Of a stretch of 64,000 nucleotides of DNA, positions 23,176-34,375 are shown piece by piece. The notes under the pieces were generated by a model. That model saw only the letters and a program-made list of their open reading frames with translations, made no database searches and was not told the origin of the DNA. How positions within the stretch are numbered: position 1 is the first letter of the stretch; each line of letters starts with the position of its first letter. A program made the position numbers and the translations under genes. Origin of the DNA: Leucosporidium creatinivorum (Eukaryota; Basidiomycota; Microbotryomycetes; Leucosporidiales; Leucosporidiaceae); contig BCKL01000023.1 of assembly GCA_001600635.1 (NCBI GenBank), positions 124,001 through 188,000 of the forward strand, read 5' to 3'.

Positions 23176-23754
23176 ATGTTCAAACGCGCCTTTGCGACCA
23201 GCCGATCTGTAGCCCAGCAGGTCTCCACCTCTTCCGCCCCTGCCAGCGCACCTCTGCGCCGCAACAAGGATCCGCTCCTCACTTCGGCGTCCGCTTCCCA
23301 CTACACGCTGCCTTCCGGCGCTCACTTTGTAGTGCGACCACCTCCCTCGACTCTACCGCCTTCGCACCCCGTCCCTTCCTCTTCCCTCTCGTCTTCCACC
23401 CTCCTCAAACCCTCAGCAGCAGCAACAGCAGAGCACCTCCTCCCCGTCTCTCGCTCCGCTTCCGCCGCCTCTTCTTCGCCCAAAACCCACCTTACAGCAG
23501 AAGAGCTCTCCACCTTCTACGCCCTTCGCCAGCAAAACCCTTCCCACTGGACTCGCTCCAAGCTGGCCGCAAAATTCGGGGTGTCGCCCAAGGTCGTTGG
23601 GACGTTGGGATGGGGCGAGGGCAGTGAAGCGAGGAGAGCTGAGCGGGAGAGGAAGGAGAGCATCGAGGCGGCCAAGGAGAAGAGGGAAGGCAGGTGGGGA
23701 TGGAAGAAGAGCATTGCGAGGCAGGAGAGGCGCAGGCGGAGGGAGCTGTGGTAG
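23176..23754 (+). CDS. MRPL20: Mitochondrial large-subunit ribosomal protein mL58 (MRPL20 family)
   Basis: Intronless, 192 residues. The start MFKRAFATSRSVAQQV is a typical mitochondrial presequence rich in Arg and Ser. The family core is HLTAEELSTFYALRQQNPSH then WTRSKLAAKFGVSPKVVGTL, followed by a basic, helical C-terminus (RRAERERKESIEAAKEKREG to RRRRELW). It is a structural component of the mitoribosome large subunit in fungi. The start is the first ATG of the frame with the right targeting sequence. The word CTACTCTCCTACA lies about 240 bases upstream. Confidence 0.88.
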   Translation: MFKRAFATSRSVAQQVSTSSAPASAPLRRNKDPLLTSASASHYTLPSGAHFVVRPPPSTLPPSHPVPSSSLSSSTLLKPSAAATAEHLLPVSRSASAASSSPKTHLTAEELSTFYALRQQNPSHWTRSKLAAKFGVSPKVVGTLGWGEGSEARRAERERKESIEAAKEKREGRWGWKKSIARQERRRRRELW

Positions 23755-24042
23755 ACTACGGAGGGCAAGGAGGAGGCAGCAAGTGCTGTCGGTAATCTGA
23801 AGGCGTATCAAGCTACTCGACGGCTGCTGTAGGAGCCGACTATGGCGGGCGAGGAAGCTGCTCGGCGAAAGAGGACAGACGCCGCGACTGCTCATGGAAG
23901 CTACTTGCGAGGGTGCAAGGGGTCTGCAGGTCTTCTAGGGCCTTCTAGATTTGAGAACCGAGGTGATACAAAGCTACAGCAACATTTCTGCCCTTCTCAT
24001 CCTTCGACCTCTGCGCCGAGCCTCCCTCTCTCCGACCCTCAT

Positions 24043-24557
24043 TCACTTCACCTCGATCTTGTCCATCGGGTCTGCATCTCCCCGCCCACTCGTACCATTG
24101 TACATCAACTCCGGCCCATCCCATCCCTGCTCTCCCTCCCCTCGTCGCCGAACTGCGCTACCCTTCGTCGGATCCTCCCCTCCCGTGGCCGAGCCGAATG
24201 CTGGCGAATAGAGAGGTGGTGAAACGGTGCCGTCGTCAAGATTTGATGGCGATGAGAGAGGTAAGATGGTGTGCGATGCCGAAGGTTTGAGACCGCTCAT
24301 GAAGGGGGACATGCGCTTTTGGATGAGCCGGACGGCGAAGAAGACGGCGATGAGGACTGCACGATCGTAGCGGGTCAGCGTGAGTACAGCCGAAGAACCT
24401 CAAAATGAGTTACAGAGAACGAGGCAACCGAGGATGACTGCAGATGGGACTTATAGGGTCAGCTCAATGCTCGGCGCTCGGTCGGCGATGCTTGGCCGGC
24501 GAATTGCTCACCTCCTGCTGTGACTCCAGTGCTCTGCTTGCTGCTGGTGGCTCCCAT
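24043..24557 (-). CDS. Small single-pass membrane protein, unknown
   Basis: Three exons starting at 24557: MGATSSKQSTGVTAG, then VPSAVILGCLVLFLIAVFFA (hydrophobic), then VRLIQKRMSPFMSGLKPSAS and a polar tail ending PMDKIEVK. Both introns have CTGAC branch sites. The product of about 130 residues has a short extracellular or luminal N-terminus, one transmembrane helix around residues 17-40, a basic stop-transfer sequence and a Ser/Gly/Pro-rich cytosolic tail. I recognise no family. It faces away from LARYY copy 2. Confidence 0.6.
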
Positions 24558-24857
24558 ACTTCTCAAAGGACGAAGGAAGAAGGCAAGAGAGCAAAAGACA
24601 CAACACAGACGCTCCCCCGACTTGCGGACAACGGCCAAAGGAGACGAGCGCCGAGCCCCTCCTTGCCCGGCCTCCGGTCGCTCCTTAGGCGCCTGCAGCT
24701 GAGCAGACGGAGGTTTTCACAGCTGCCGACTGTGGATACACCTTTCGGTGGAGAGCTAGCCCGCTGAAGTACTTCAAGTTCGACTTCGCCCTTTGCCCTC
24801 CTACTCTCACCTCAGTCGTCGCATCTCGTCTATTTCACATCGGCCAACGCATTAAAC

Positions 24858-27214
24858 ATGGTCAACGACAGCATGGCAACCGCTCTTGATGCTCTGCAGT
24901 ATGTCTCTGGAGCACAGGCCGCGAGTTGCGGGTCCGCGTCGTCTTCCAATGACTTCCAATGAGGGCTGGGAGAGCGAGGGAAGTGATCTGGAGCACCGAG
25001 TGAGAGTGAGTCGATACATCTCTCGCCTCTTGCTCTAGTTGTGCCCCAGGCGGATCATGCAGAGTACCCACTGAGCTGACCTTCTCTCCTCGACAGAACG
25101 GCGCCAACATCACTCGAGGCGAGCTCAGGCAGACGCTGGAGCATTGCAGACGAGGCTTCGAAGACAGGGATACGGAGATCGTACAGCTAAGGGTACGCCT
25201 CGCTTTGAACTCTTGTGCTGAGAGTGCTCGCTCACGGTTCGGTTTCTGCACTCAGGCTCAAGTCGATGCTCTCGCTGGAGGCAGCGGCTACGAATGAATG
25301 ATCGCTCAACTCCGGACCGAACGTGAGACCTCTCGTCGGATGGTCCAGGTGGCTACGCAGTACAAGCGAGCGGCTAGGAGGGCGACTGTAAGCCTCCCCG
25401 AGTTTCCTCCTCGATAGCCCAGCTGACCCCTTCTGTCCCTTAGCTCGACGTCTTCCGTATCGAAGAGCGCTGCGAAGCTGCCTACGAAGCTCTCGCCGGC
25501 GCCGAGGACGACCTCGACTGGTTCGAGGAGGAGCTCGTCTTGGAGAGAAGCCGAACTGCTTCGCTTGAGGAGGAGCTCGAGCAGGAGAGGCAGGCAAGGC
25601 AGGTTCTGGAGCGCAGGATTACGAACGTTCATGTTCATTATCAGCGCATATTTGCGGAGAACCAAGCGTTGGAGGAGGAGTTTCGCATGGCGGGAGTAAG
25701 TTCGGTTCGCCGGTCTGCTCGGTGACAAGCCCGCTTACACTCGCTCTCTCTTGCAGGATCAACTCGACCACCAAGAGCAAGAGCTCGCGCGCTACCGAGC
25801 AGCTCCTCCTTCTCTCACGGTGCGTTCCTCCCCCCGCTTTGCCGTCTGCTCGGCGACCGCTCGCTAATCGACTTCGCTCTCACTGCAGGCGGACGAGGCA
25901 TCTGGTCTTCGCTCCCAGCTCTCGGATACGAGGACAGAGCTCGCCGCAACCAAGTCGGACTACCTCAAGCTCGAGGATCAGCACGCTGCTCTCGAGGACG
26001 AGAAGGCCGCTCTGGCCGAGCAGATCAAGTCCGCCGAGACAGAGCTCGCTGCGCAGAAGATTCAGGGCAAGACGTTGGTGGCGCTCAGGAATGATCTCGC
26101 TCTGGCCACGGGCAAGATGTCGATGATTTCGCACAAATTGGGGACGAGCGAGACTTGTTTGCGCGAGAAGGAGGAGGCATATGAGAAGCTCAGGGTATGT
26201 TGTCTTCAGCTCTTGAGCTCCAGCAACGAGACTCAAAGTCTCAAGCGCGCTTGCTGATCTCTTCCTTTCTCGGCAGGCCTCTTCGCTCCAGCTGCTGGGC
26301 CCCATCATCAGCTTCGACCTCGCTCGCTACTACTTTACCACATGGGACCTTGAGCGCACGGACGAAGCGCCGCAGATACAGCAAGGAGGGATCAACTCGG
26401 GGAGGTACAACTGGTGCTGGCGAGTGGAGCATGAATTGGAGTGGCTCTCGGCGAAGGAATTGGGGATCCCGCCAGGCGAGTCGCGCCTTCCCTCTCGTAA
26501 GCGTTCGAGCTTTCAGACTGACTTTCTGTCTCTCCAATAGCCGACGCTGCAGCTCTTAACTCCCCCAATTTACACTACAACCGCAATCTCGCTGCCCATA
26601 CTACCCTCGACGACGTCGTCTCTCGCGCCAAGCTGCTCGACGAGCTGGGAGGAACAACACTCGCCAAGACGCTCATACCTCTCTTGAAGCTCGACAAGCT
26701 AAGGCAAGCGTTAGCCGAGGAGATTGAAGCGCAGAACAGCGCGACGCGACCGCTCGTCCTGCCCAGCGTCGGCAACGAGGCGGGTGCCCAAGATGGAAGT
26801 TTGGCGGCGGAGGGGGAAGATGGATCGACTACACCTCGAGCTTGTACGCGACCCTTACCTCCGCAACAACGACAAGGCGAGGCGTTTCCCGCTCTGTCGA
26901 ACGGCTCGAGTTGGCCTGAGCTTGCCCGAGCGCCGAACCGCCCTTTTGCTAGGGAGGATGGCAAGTTACGGCGCCCGAAGATTACTGTACGTCACTTTCA
27001 GCTCCTCTGTGCCCCCCAAGCCCTCTTTACTTACCCTCCTCTTCTCCAATAGCCGGCTCGCCAAACCCCTCGACCTCGGCTCTCGAGCGGTGGAGCTTTC
27101 GCTGCTCTGGTACGGGCTTCTTACTCCGAGCTCGGCCGAGAGGTATACAGCTGATCCTATCTCACTTCACAGGCCGACACGAATCAGAGTGGTGAGGAGG
27201 AGGAGAGCTCGTGA
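24858..27214 (+). pseudogene. LARYY-family coiled-coil gene, copy 2, disabled
   Basis: The same exon series as copy 1 is on the opposite strand. MVNDSMATALDALQYVS starts at 24858, and the gene ends at the TGA at 27212-27214 after TNQSGEEEESS. The coiled coil reads LAATKSDYLKLEDQHAALED and ALAEQIKSAETELAAQ; the conserved block is GPIISFDLARYYFTTWDLER; then HTTLDDVVSRAKLLDELGG. Two disabling differences are visible. A perfect 10-bp tandem duplication (24943-24962) shifts the frame and makes an in-frame TGA in exon 1. In exon 3 the Trp codon of GYEWM in copy 1 is a TGA here (GYE-stop-MIAQ). The remaining exons keep open frames and good splice sites, so the loss looks recent. Use of a downstream start is possible but would remove the conserved N-terminus. 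Confidence 0.75.
24943..24962. repeat. 10-bp perfect tandem duplication in LARYY copy 2
   Basis: The unit CTTCCAATGA occurs twice in direct succession. Removing one unit restores a reading (SSNEGWESEGSDLEHRVR) that matches the Ser/Glu-rich exon-1 end of copies 1 and 3. Confidence 0.9.
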
Positions 27215-27924
27215 AGCTCGGCGCTCGGGTGGAGAGGGAAGGGGAGGGGAGGCTCGAGCATGGCGCGTAGAAAGTTGGGGACAGGAGATGGATAGACCGA
27301 GTGTAGCTGTGTAGATGACTTGTCACGACAGTATCCTATTATTCGCCGAGCTCTCGAGGCGCAACCTTTGCTTCCCCTCTTCCTTGCCCCGCGCCGAAGG
27401 CTGCTTCTCGCTCGCTCGCCAAGAATTCCCTACAGAACTCTCGTGTTGGGCTGACCGCGAGTCGAGTGCAGCCGACATATAGCTTCATAGCCTATCAAGT
27501 TTGAGAGTCACTGGAGGGGGCTCACCACGGTACAGCGAGCTTCGGCGATGAGCCTCGCCGCCATGCTTTTGTTCTGCAGAAGAAGGCTTCAAACCGAATA
27601 ATGAAAGGCTTACAACCCCGGATTTGTTGGTTGATGCCAGGTGGTCGAAACCGGCCCAGAGGGGAAGTTGAAGCGAGCATTCCAGCGCGATCACCGATTC
27701 GGCGCCCAAGTCGCGAGGGTCGTTGGAGACTTGGCCGCCTCGTTCTCTTCCTCTCGCTACTAACTCTACTCGACTACATCTTGCTTTTTACGCCCGGCGC
27801 GCTGGTCTTGTAACCCTCTCCCGACAACCTCGAGTCTCCTACAGCTCAACACCCACACGCGACCAACACAGCGGTCACCCTCCCCTCCTCCTCACTCAAC
27901 TTCTCTCTCCCTTCAAGCTACACG
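27215..27924. promoter_or_regulatory. Intergenic region upstream of secreted protein 1
   Basis: 710 bases with no supported gene. A CTCCTACAG word sits about 90 bases before the ATG at 27925, preceded by pyrimidine-rich sequence, which suggests the promoter/5' leader of the secreted protein gene. Confidence 0.4.
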
Positions 27925-29654
27925 ATGGTCTTCATCCAAGCAGCTCTCTCCCTTGGAGCCTTTGCTGGTCTCGCTTCGGCTGGTGGCATCGTTCACATGG
28001 CTTCGGCCATCCAGCCTGTCATTGTGAGTTTGCAGACGAGCTGAGCCGAGCCGTTGGAGCGGGAAGAGAGCTTTTGCAGCACTGCAGCGAGACCGCTCGC
28101 CGAGGTCGCAGAGGGGTAGAGCTGACCATTCAACGCGCTTCTGTAGGACTCTGCTTCCACCCTCGAGGGCTCGGGCAACTACATCCTCGAGAACCAGGCG
28201 ACTGGACAAGTCCTCTCCTTCTCGCGCGAGGGCGGAACGACCAACTTCTACCCCGGTGGATCCAGTGAACCCATCGAGATTCAGGTGAGTCTTGATGTCC
28301 TACAGCAGCTGCTGGCGCCTTTCGAGCGACACAAACTCGACGCGACGGTGTTTGGGCGGCGCCCTTCTCGGCCTTCTCGTCGAGGCGCCAGGCGCGACTT
28401 TGAGATCGTGTTTTCTCTCTCGCTTGCAGAGGCTGACCTGTAACAATACACAACAGTTCGAGGGCAACGCTGCTCGTCTCTCTGGAGGCAACAACAAATG
28501 CGCTTCGGCCCAATGGAGCTACGACGTCGAGGGTGGTGTCGACCATGCTGCCGTTTCGTACGCTTGCGCTGTTGGAAGTGGACAGTCGGGAACCGCTTCG
28601 CTTGAGAAGACCAAGCAGTGGTGAGTCTTGCGTTGCTGTACCGAGGAAACGCGTCAAACGGGCGTGGCAAGGGGAGGAAGGCCGGATCGCCGAGATGGTT
28701 GACGCGACGTGATGGAGAGCTGTAGAGGTGTTGGGAGCCTAAGAAGAGTCGGAGCTGACCTTTCGATACTCAATAAAGGTGGTACTTCATCCCCGCCGAT
28801 GGATCCTCGTCGGACGACAACTCGCGCAACGACGACAACCAGGGTGACGACAACTCCTCCGCTTCCACCACCGAGGCTCCCGCTCCCTCGACCACCGAGG
28901 CTCCCGCCCCTTCCCCTACCGACGCTGCTCCCTCTTCCTCGGACGAGGCCGCTCCCAGCCCCGCCTCGGGCCGTGCTGCTCGTGTCCTCCTCTCCTCCGA
29001 GTCGACCTCCTCCTCCTCCGACTCGAGCTCCAACTCGGGCCTCCTCACCAAGCCCAAGGGATACTACGAGACCGAGTCCTCGACCATCTCTCTCGACCAG
29101 GTCGACAAGTCCTCGGTCGTCAAGGGTGACCGCAAGACCTGGATCTGCCGCCACCCCGGATGGTGGCTCAACAAGTGAGCTAGCTGCCCTCTGCGCTCTC
29201 CGCTTCGCTATGCTGACTCGACCGCTTGATGATGAACAGCCACCCCGCCTACGTGACCGCCGCTGGACACGTCGAGTGCGCCTCCGACCTCAAGGCCTAC
29301 CGCGCCGCCAACAAGCGCACCAAGCGCTCGCACCACGACCTCGCCAAGACCCTCAGCAAGCGTGGTGGACAGCAGTTCTACATCCTTACCCAGGACCACA
29401 TCTACGTGAGTTGCTGGCGCGGGCGATGAGAAGTTGGCGAGAAGCGAAACTGACCCGAGTGTTGGTTGAACAGGACATGGCCACCCGCGCTATGGCTGGA
29501 TCGGCTCTCTCGACCTACGGAGGATACACCTCGACTACTCTCAGCCTCTGGGACAAGGTGAGCTTCGCTTCTTGACCTCGTTCTTGGTCCGGCGCTGACC
29601 CTCCTCCTCCCAAAGTCCGACAACTCCCAGATCTGGACCGTCAACTCGGCCTAA
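27925..29654 (+). CDS. Secreted beta-trefoil (ricin-B-like) protein 1
   Basis: Seven exons (27925-28023, 28147-28284, 28457-28620, 28779-29174, 29240-29405, 29474-29557, 29616-29654) encode 361 residues. A signal peptide is clear: MVFIQAALSLGAFAGLASAG. The first half has a lectin-like N-x-x-T-G-x-x-L repeat (YILENQATGQVLSFSREGG), then a Ser/Thr/Ala/Pro-rich linker likely to be O-glycosylated. The second half has KTWICRHPGWWL, HPAYVTAAGHVECASDL and a closing GGYTSTTLSLWDKSDNSQIW, whose Q-x-W fits a ricin-type trefoil repeat. It is a paralogue of the genes at 30779 and 57949. Carbohydrate binding is inferred from the fold pattern only. It is expected to be extracellular or in the cell wall. Confidence 0.8.
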
Positions 29655-30778
29655 TCGCCTCTCCCTCTGTTCCTCTCTTCACGATCCCTCCCACGACTCG
29701 CCCACGACCTTCACCTCAAGCTTTCGCCTTTCGACTCCCCCCTCGTTCGGCTAACCATCCCGCCTCTTCCCTCCCTCCCCTCCGCCAAAGTCGCCAGCGC
29801 GCGTTTGACACGCTGCGCCACCCCCTCCCCTCCCAGCTCTCCTTCGCCTCGACTCGAATACCCCCCTTTACTTTCGCCCCCTCCCCCTGCCGCCTTGTTC
29901 ATTCCCTCCCACACTTTTCAGACGCTTGCTTGATGGTCAAGCTGTAGTAGGATTCTCTTGCCCCAGGGGCAGAGGTCGCTGTAGTCTTGCTTAGAGTAGA
30001 GTTTAACTTATCGATTCCCCTTCACCCGACGCCGAACTGAGGAGAGCGAGAGCTGGGCCACTGGCAAAAGAGTGAGTGAGAGATGAGAAGCAAGAGGTGA
30101 GAGCCGCGAGGGTGGAGGGGATCATCAAGTTGGTGCAGACCGAGCAAGCGGAGAGGCAGTGCCCTCCCATCGAGAAGACCGAGAAGAAGGGACTCCCTCG
30201 CGACTCGGCACGAGGTGCGCTTGAGCCTCCTCTTCCATTGCCGAGCTTTGTTGACCAGACAGGCTTAATGCAGCGTAGACCTCTCCGTCTGTAGCTCTAT
30301 GATGCTGCAGGTCATCTGAGCGTACGAAAGCGACGAGCTCGGCGCTCGTTTCGGACGCGCCGAAAACGGTGTATCTCGAAACAGGGAGCTCAGTTTCGCT
30401 TTTGTTCGGTTTGAGGTATATTCGGCCACGACAGAGGAGCTGCTCGCATGTAGAGCGGAGCAACGGCTGCACCGAAGCAGGCAGCAAGGGAGGCTCGGCG
30501 ATGGGCTCAGCGGGCAAGAGGAGGAAAGCTGCACAACGTGTAGAAAGGTCGATCGCAAGGATTGAAGAGAAAATAAAGACTAGGCGAGAGGTCCGTGCTT
30601 CCTGCTCTCAAATCGCGAAGTCGAAGACGACCCTTGTCCTCCTCCCACACACTACTTACGACTCTCCCCCTCAGCAGGTACTGAGCGCAGTCGTCCTCGT
30701 CGTTGACCTACAGCAGCAGCACACTTCCTCGCACTCCTTCCATCGTCCACACGACACACACAACCTACAAATCTCGAA
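29655..30778. other. Intergenic region between the tandem secreted-protein genes
   Basis: 1.12 kb with no supported gene. The first 250 bases are extremely C/T-rich (3' region of secreted protein 1). The last 120 bases, containing CA-rich runs, precede the ATG at 30779 and should be its 5' leader. Confidence 0.5.
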
Positions 30779-32404
30779 ATGATCGCCCCCTTCTCTCTCC
30801 TCGCCCTCGTCGCCGGCGCCAACGCCGGAGGTATCTTCGACAATCACTCGATGCGCGGGAAGGTCATTGTGAGTGCCGAGCAGCTTCTTCCTGGTGGAAA
30901 CTGCCTACAGCTTTGTTGGACGACACAACGGACGGCTGAAAGACGCTAGCCAAGAGACGCGACCCGAGCGAGCGGTGCGCGACAGGGATGGAGATTCCTT
31001 GGATGTAGCTCGGCGAGCAGGGAGGGATACCTACAGATGTACAGAACAGACTCGGAGCATTCGCTGACCCCCGCTTCTCACAGGACGCCGCAGTGACCTT
31101 CGACGGCAATTACACGGTCAAGAACGTCAAAACGGGCGGATACCTCAACTTCAATCGCCCTGGAGACACCACTAACGTCCACACAACCGATGACTATGCC
31201 ACAATCGAGCTCGCGCACGGCAGCGCAAAGGGCCAGTCGGGCGTCAACTTTGGCCAGTACTCGGGCACCATTATCACTGGGATGGGCAAGTGTGGATCTG
31301 CTCAGTGAGTGGCTGCTTCCTCTCCGCTCGCCTATATCTTCCTCGACTCGCCTACATCTTCCTCCACGGGGTTGAGCCGGCGGGAGCAACGAGACGGCGG
31401 GAACGACATCTCGGCGATCCTGTCTCAGGCTCGGTCGGCGCAGAGACAGCAGCTTACCTACCTTTTGTGCAGATGGGGAGAAGAGGGAGGACTCGGCGTA
31501 GATGTCGCCTTCGTCTCGTACGCCTGCAAGGGTGAGTTACAGCCTCTGCCCTCACGTTCGGAGTCGCCGAGCAAATCTCGGCGCCCCTTTGAACGCCGGC
31601 TGACATCGCGCCTCTCCCACAGTCGGAGATGATCCCACGGGAACCGACACTCTCGAAGTCGCCAAGCAATTCTGGAGGAGTGAGTCTTGTACAGTCTTGG
31701 TATCGCCGAAGAACGGAGCTGACCGTCTCCGCTCACAGTCGTCCCCTGCGGCTCGGGCGGTGGAGGAGACGACGGCTCGAACGTCAAGTTCAACGCCAAG
31801 GCCGCTGCCAAGGGTGACTCTGCCGACAAGGCCGATTGGTCGTCGAACGCCAGCCCCACGGCCGCTCCCGTCGCCACCGCCGCTTCGAACGACGATTCGT
31901 GGTCTCCTCAGACCACTCAGAGCGTCAACGGCTACGACCAGACCACTTGGGTCTGCCGTCACCCTGGGTGCGTCTCTACACACTTCACTGAAGCGCCTCG
32001 CTGACCTCCCCTCGCCGAAACAGATGGTGGCTCGCTCGTCACCCCGACTACATCACCGACGCTGGCCATGTCGAGTGCAAGGACGACCTCGAGGCCTACA
32101 AGGCGTCGCTCAAGAAGCGTTCTACTCACGCTCAGATGGCCAAGCGCGTTCGCAACAAGCGCGCCGGATCGTCAGGTCGCTACTGCATGTCCGTCGCCGT
32201 CGCCGTCGCCGCCCTTCTCCCCTCTTTCGGAGCTGATTGCTGACTTGATACATCTACAGCGTTGCCGAAGATCATTTGAGTGACATGTCTTCAAGGGCCC
32301 TCGGTAGTGAAGTTGTACAGAGCTTCGGAGGCTACACTTCGCAAGGTCTCGTCGACTACGACCCCGAGGACGAGGGCCAGCAGTGGGACATCTCCTCCGT
32401 CTAA
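30779..32404 (+). CDS. Secreted beta-trefoil (ricin-B-like) protein 2
   Basis: Seven exons (30779-30868, 31084-31304, 31473-31531, 31623-31679, 31739-31967, 32024-32188, 32260-32404) encode 321 residues. The signal peptide is MIAPFSLLALVAGANAG. YTVKNVKTGGYLNFNRPGD is a trefoil-like repeat. After KCGSAQ-W and VSYACKVGDDPTGTDTLEV comes a short Gly/Asp/Ser linker. The most conserved block follows: TTWVCRHPGWWLARHPDYI, then AGHVECKDDLEAYKASLKKR. The C-terminal repeat ends in QQWDI. Intron phases match the paralogues at 27925 and 57949, so duplication preserved gene structure. The donor of the sixth intron (GTCCGT) is slightly atypical. Extracellular; ligand unknown. Confidence 0.82.
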
Positions 32405-32898
32405 GCTCGCATCATCCACTAGTCTTCGTCTTTCGCACTCGCATGTTCATTCCCTTCCCCTTTGATACCACACTATGAGCAGCTCGGTGGACTGGTTCCG
32501 CCGAGCTTGCTAGCCCTCGCCCCTCCCCTCTTCGCTCCCTCCTCACCTTCATGTCGTTACGTTGGCTTCCCAATTCGATTTTGCGTTCAAATAACGTAGT
32601 GTAGAGCTCCGCGAACGGTACAAGCGGGCGAGAGTATGAGAGCAAGATAGGACAAGCTCGGCGAACGGAAGGAGGGCAGCCCCAACGCCGAAGGCTCGAG
32701 CTCTAGGGGAGCGGGTCCTCCGACGACAACAAGACGGATAAAGCTGAGAGTCATCTGTGCAGTGCTTGGAAGCTCCAGCATTCTCAGAAAACCCGTCGAG
32801 CAGGCGCGGCGCCGAAGGCCGAAGCGCGAGCACTTTTGCTCGCTGTCACTTCTGCTGCTTGCTCTTTCCTTCTTTCAATCGCCTCAGCTCGAGACAAC
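32405..32898. other. Intergenic region upstream of the DUF4188 gene
   Basis: 494 bases with no supported gene; promoter and 5' leader of the gene at 32899. Confidence 0.5.
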
Positions 32899-34117
32899 AT
32901 GTCAACCACCCCTTCGCACCCCCACTGCCTCCCCCGCGCCACCAAGCCCGCGCTTCACTACAACTCTCCCGCAGGCCGAGCTTCCTCCGCGCGCTGGTTC
33001 CTCCTCAATAGCATCCCTCTCACTTCCATCATCGGCACGGGCGCTCTCCTCCAGTACGGCTACACCCTCGCACTCGCCTACATCCCTAACCTCCCCATTA
33101 GCGCTAAACTCGGCGTTTGGTGCGCTCTCCCCCTCGCCATGATCTTCGGACCTTTCGTCAAGCCCACTCTTCAGTCGTTTGGACTCCTTAGAAACCCCTG
33201 GATGGACGACGTCATCCCCGGCAAGACTTACCCCCATCTGCCTGGAGGGACCGTCGACGAGCAAGGAGTGAGGCAGAGCCCGGAGTTTGCTGTGCTGCTT
33301 ATCGGTGCTCGCTGCAATGCTCCTTTCGGGGCTTTTAGTGGCAAGAAGTTTGCTGAGATCGGCAAGGGGTTCTCTCAAGTGAGTTTAACGACGTTCCAAG
33401 AGACTCGGCGATAAGCTGACGAGCTTCGGCTTTCGCCCTGCAGCTTTGGAGAGATTTCGAGGCTGATCCAAACTCGGGACTGCTCAAGTCAGTAGCGCTC
33501 CCCAGCTTCTTGCGCTATGGGGCCCTCCCACGAAGCAGCCATCACTGACCCCTTCCCTCTTCCCTCCTCCAAACTTCGGCGCTCGCCTCTCCGTTCTCCT
33601 TTCTTCCACTCTCGCCCAACAGCGCCGAAGCCTTCATCTCCACCTCTCGCCCTCGCAACAACAACCTCATGACCATGGGAATCTTCCGCTCCACCGCCGA
33701 CGTCCATGCCGCCGCTCGAGGACCGCTTCATCGCCAGATGATGAAGCTGTACAGGGATATGAGCGAGGAGGAGGCCAGGACTTACGAGGTTTGGCATGAA
33801 CTCTACACGGTGCGCGTCTTTTGCTCTTCCCACTCCCTCTTTCTCCGCCTTCTGACCTTCGTCTGCCTATCTTCCTTTCGGCGCAGATCAAAGCGGGCGG
33901 ATCCGAAGGCGTCTACCTCAACTCAGCTCCGCACGGTCTCGGCGGGATCTTTACGCCCGATGGAGGAGAGTCCACCGAGCCGGGAGAGGAAGAGTCGGCG
34001 AGCTCGGACGATGGAAAGACGAGCGCCGAGGAGAGAGCGATAATGTGGCAGTCGGTGCTTAGGGTTGCGAGGGGAAGGAACGGCACCAGCAGGGGTAGGA
34101 TGGGGATGAAGGAGTAG
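32899..34117 (+). CDS. DUF4188/AF470-like monooxygenase-family protein
   Basis: Four exons (32899-33378, 33444-33487, 33623-33809, 33887-34117) encode 313 residues. The N-terminal 110 residues contain two hydrophobic segments (IPLTSIIGTGALLQYGYTLA and WCALPLAMIFGPFVKPTL), so it is probably membrane-anchored. The DUF4188 domain follows: SPEFAVLLIGARCNAPFGAF, LWRDFEADPNSGLLN, NNNLMTMGIFRSTADVHAAA, then GPLHRQMMKLY and WHELYTIKAGGSEGVYLNSA. Family members have a dimeric alpha-beta-barrel-type fold and are annotated as haem-free monooxygenase-like, sometimes within secondary-metabolite clusters. No cluster is evident here. The substrate is unknown. The C-terminus is Ser/Glu-rich. Confidence 0.8.
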
Positions 34118-34375
34118 ATGTTTCGTCTGAGCCTTCCGCCTATCACTTTGCAATTCGTGCTGTTCTTGACGAGTGTGGACTTTCGAGCGCCGAGCGGTTC
34201 GCATTCTCCAGCTCTCTTGCGCTCTGCAACACTCTTTCCTCCGACTCGAGAGTCTCCCAGCTAAACAGTGATTTTTCACTCGTCTACATCCGACCCTCTA
34301 CCCCCCATAAGAAGTAGCAACAAACGGCCCTCGCCCTCTTTCTTCCGCCGCTCCTTCGCCGAGCCTCACTCGCTC

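Noticed and set aside
20364-27214. Treating LARYY copies 1 and 2 as arms of one inverted-repeat element
   Set aside because: The copies diverge substantially, and unrelated single-copy genes (mL58, a membrane protein) lie between them; ordinary gene duplication is simpler.
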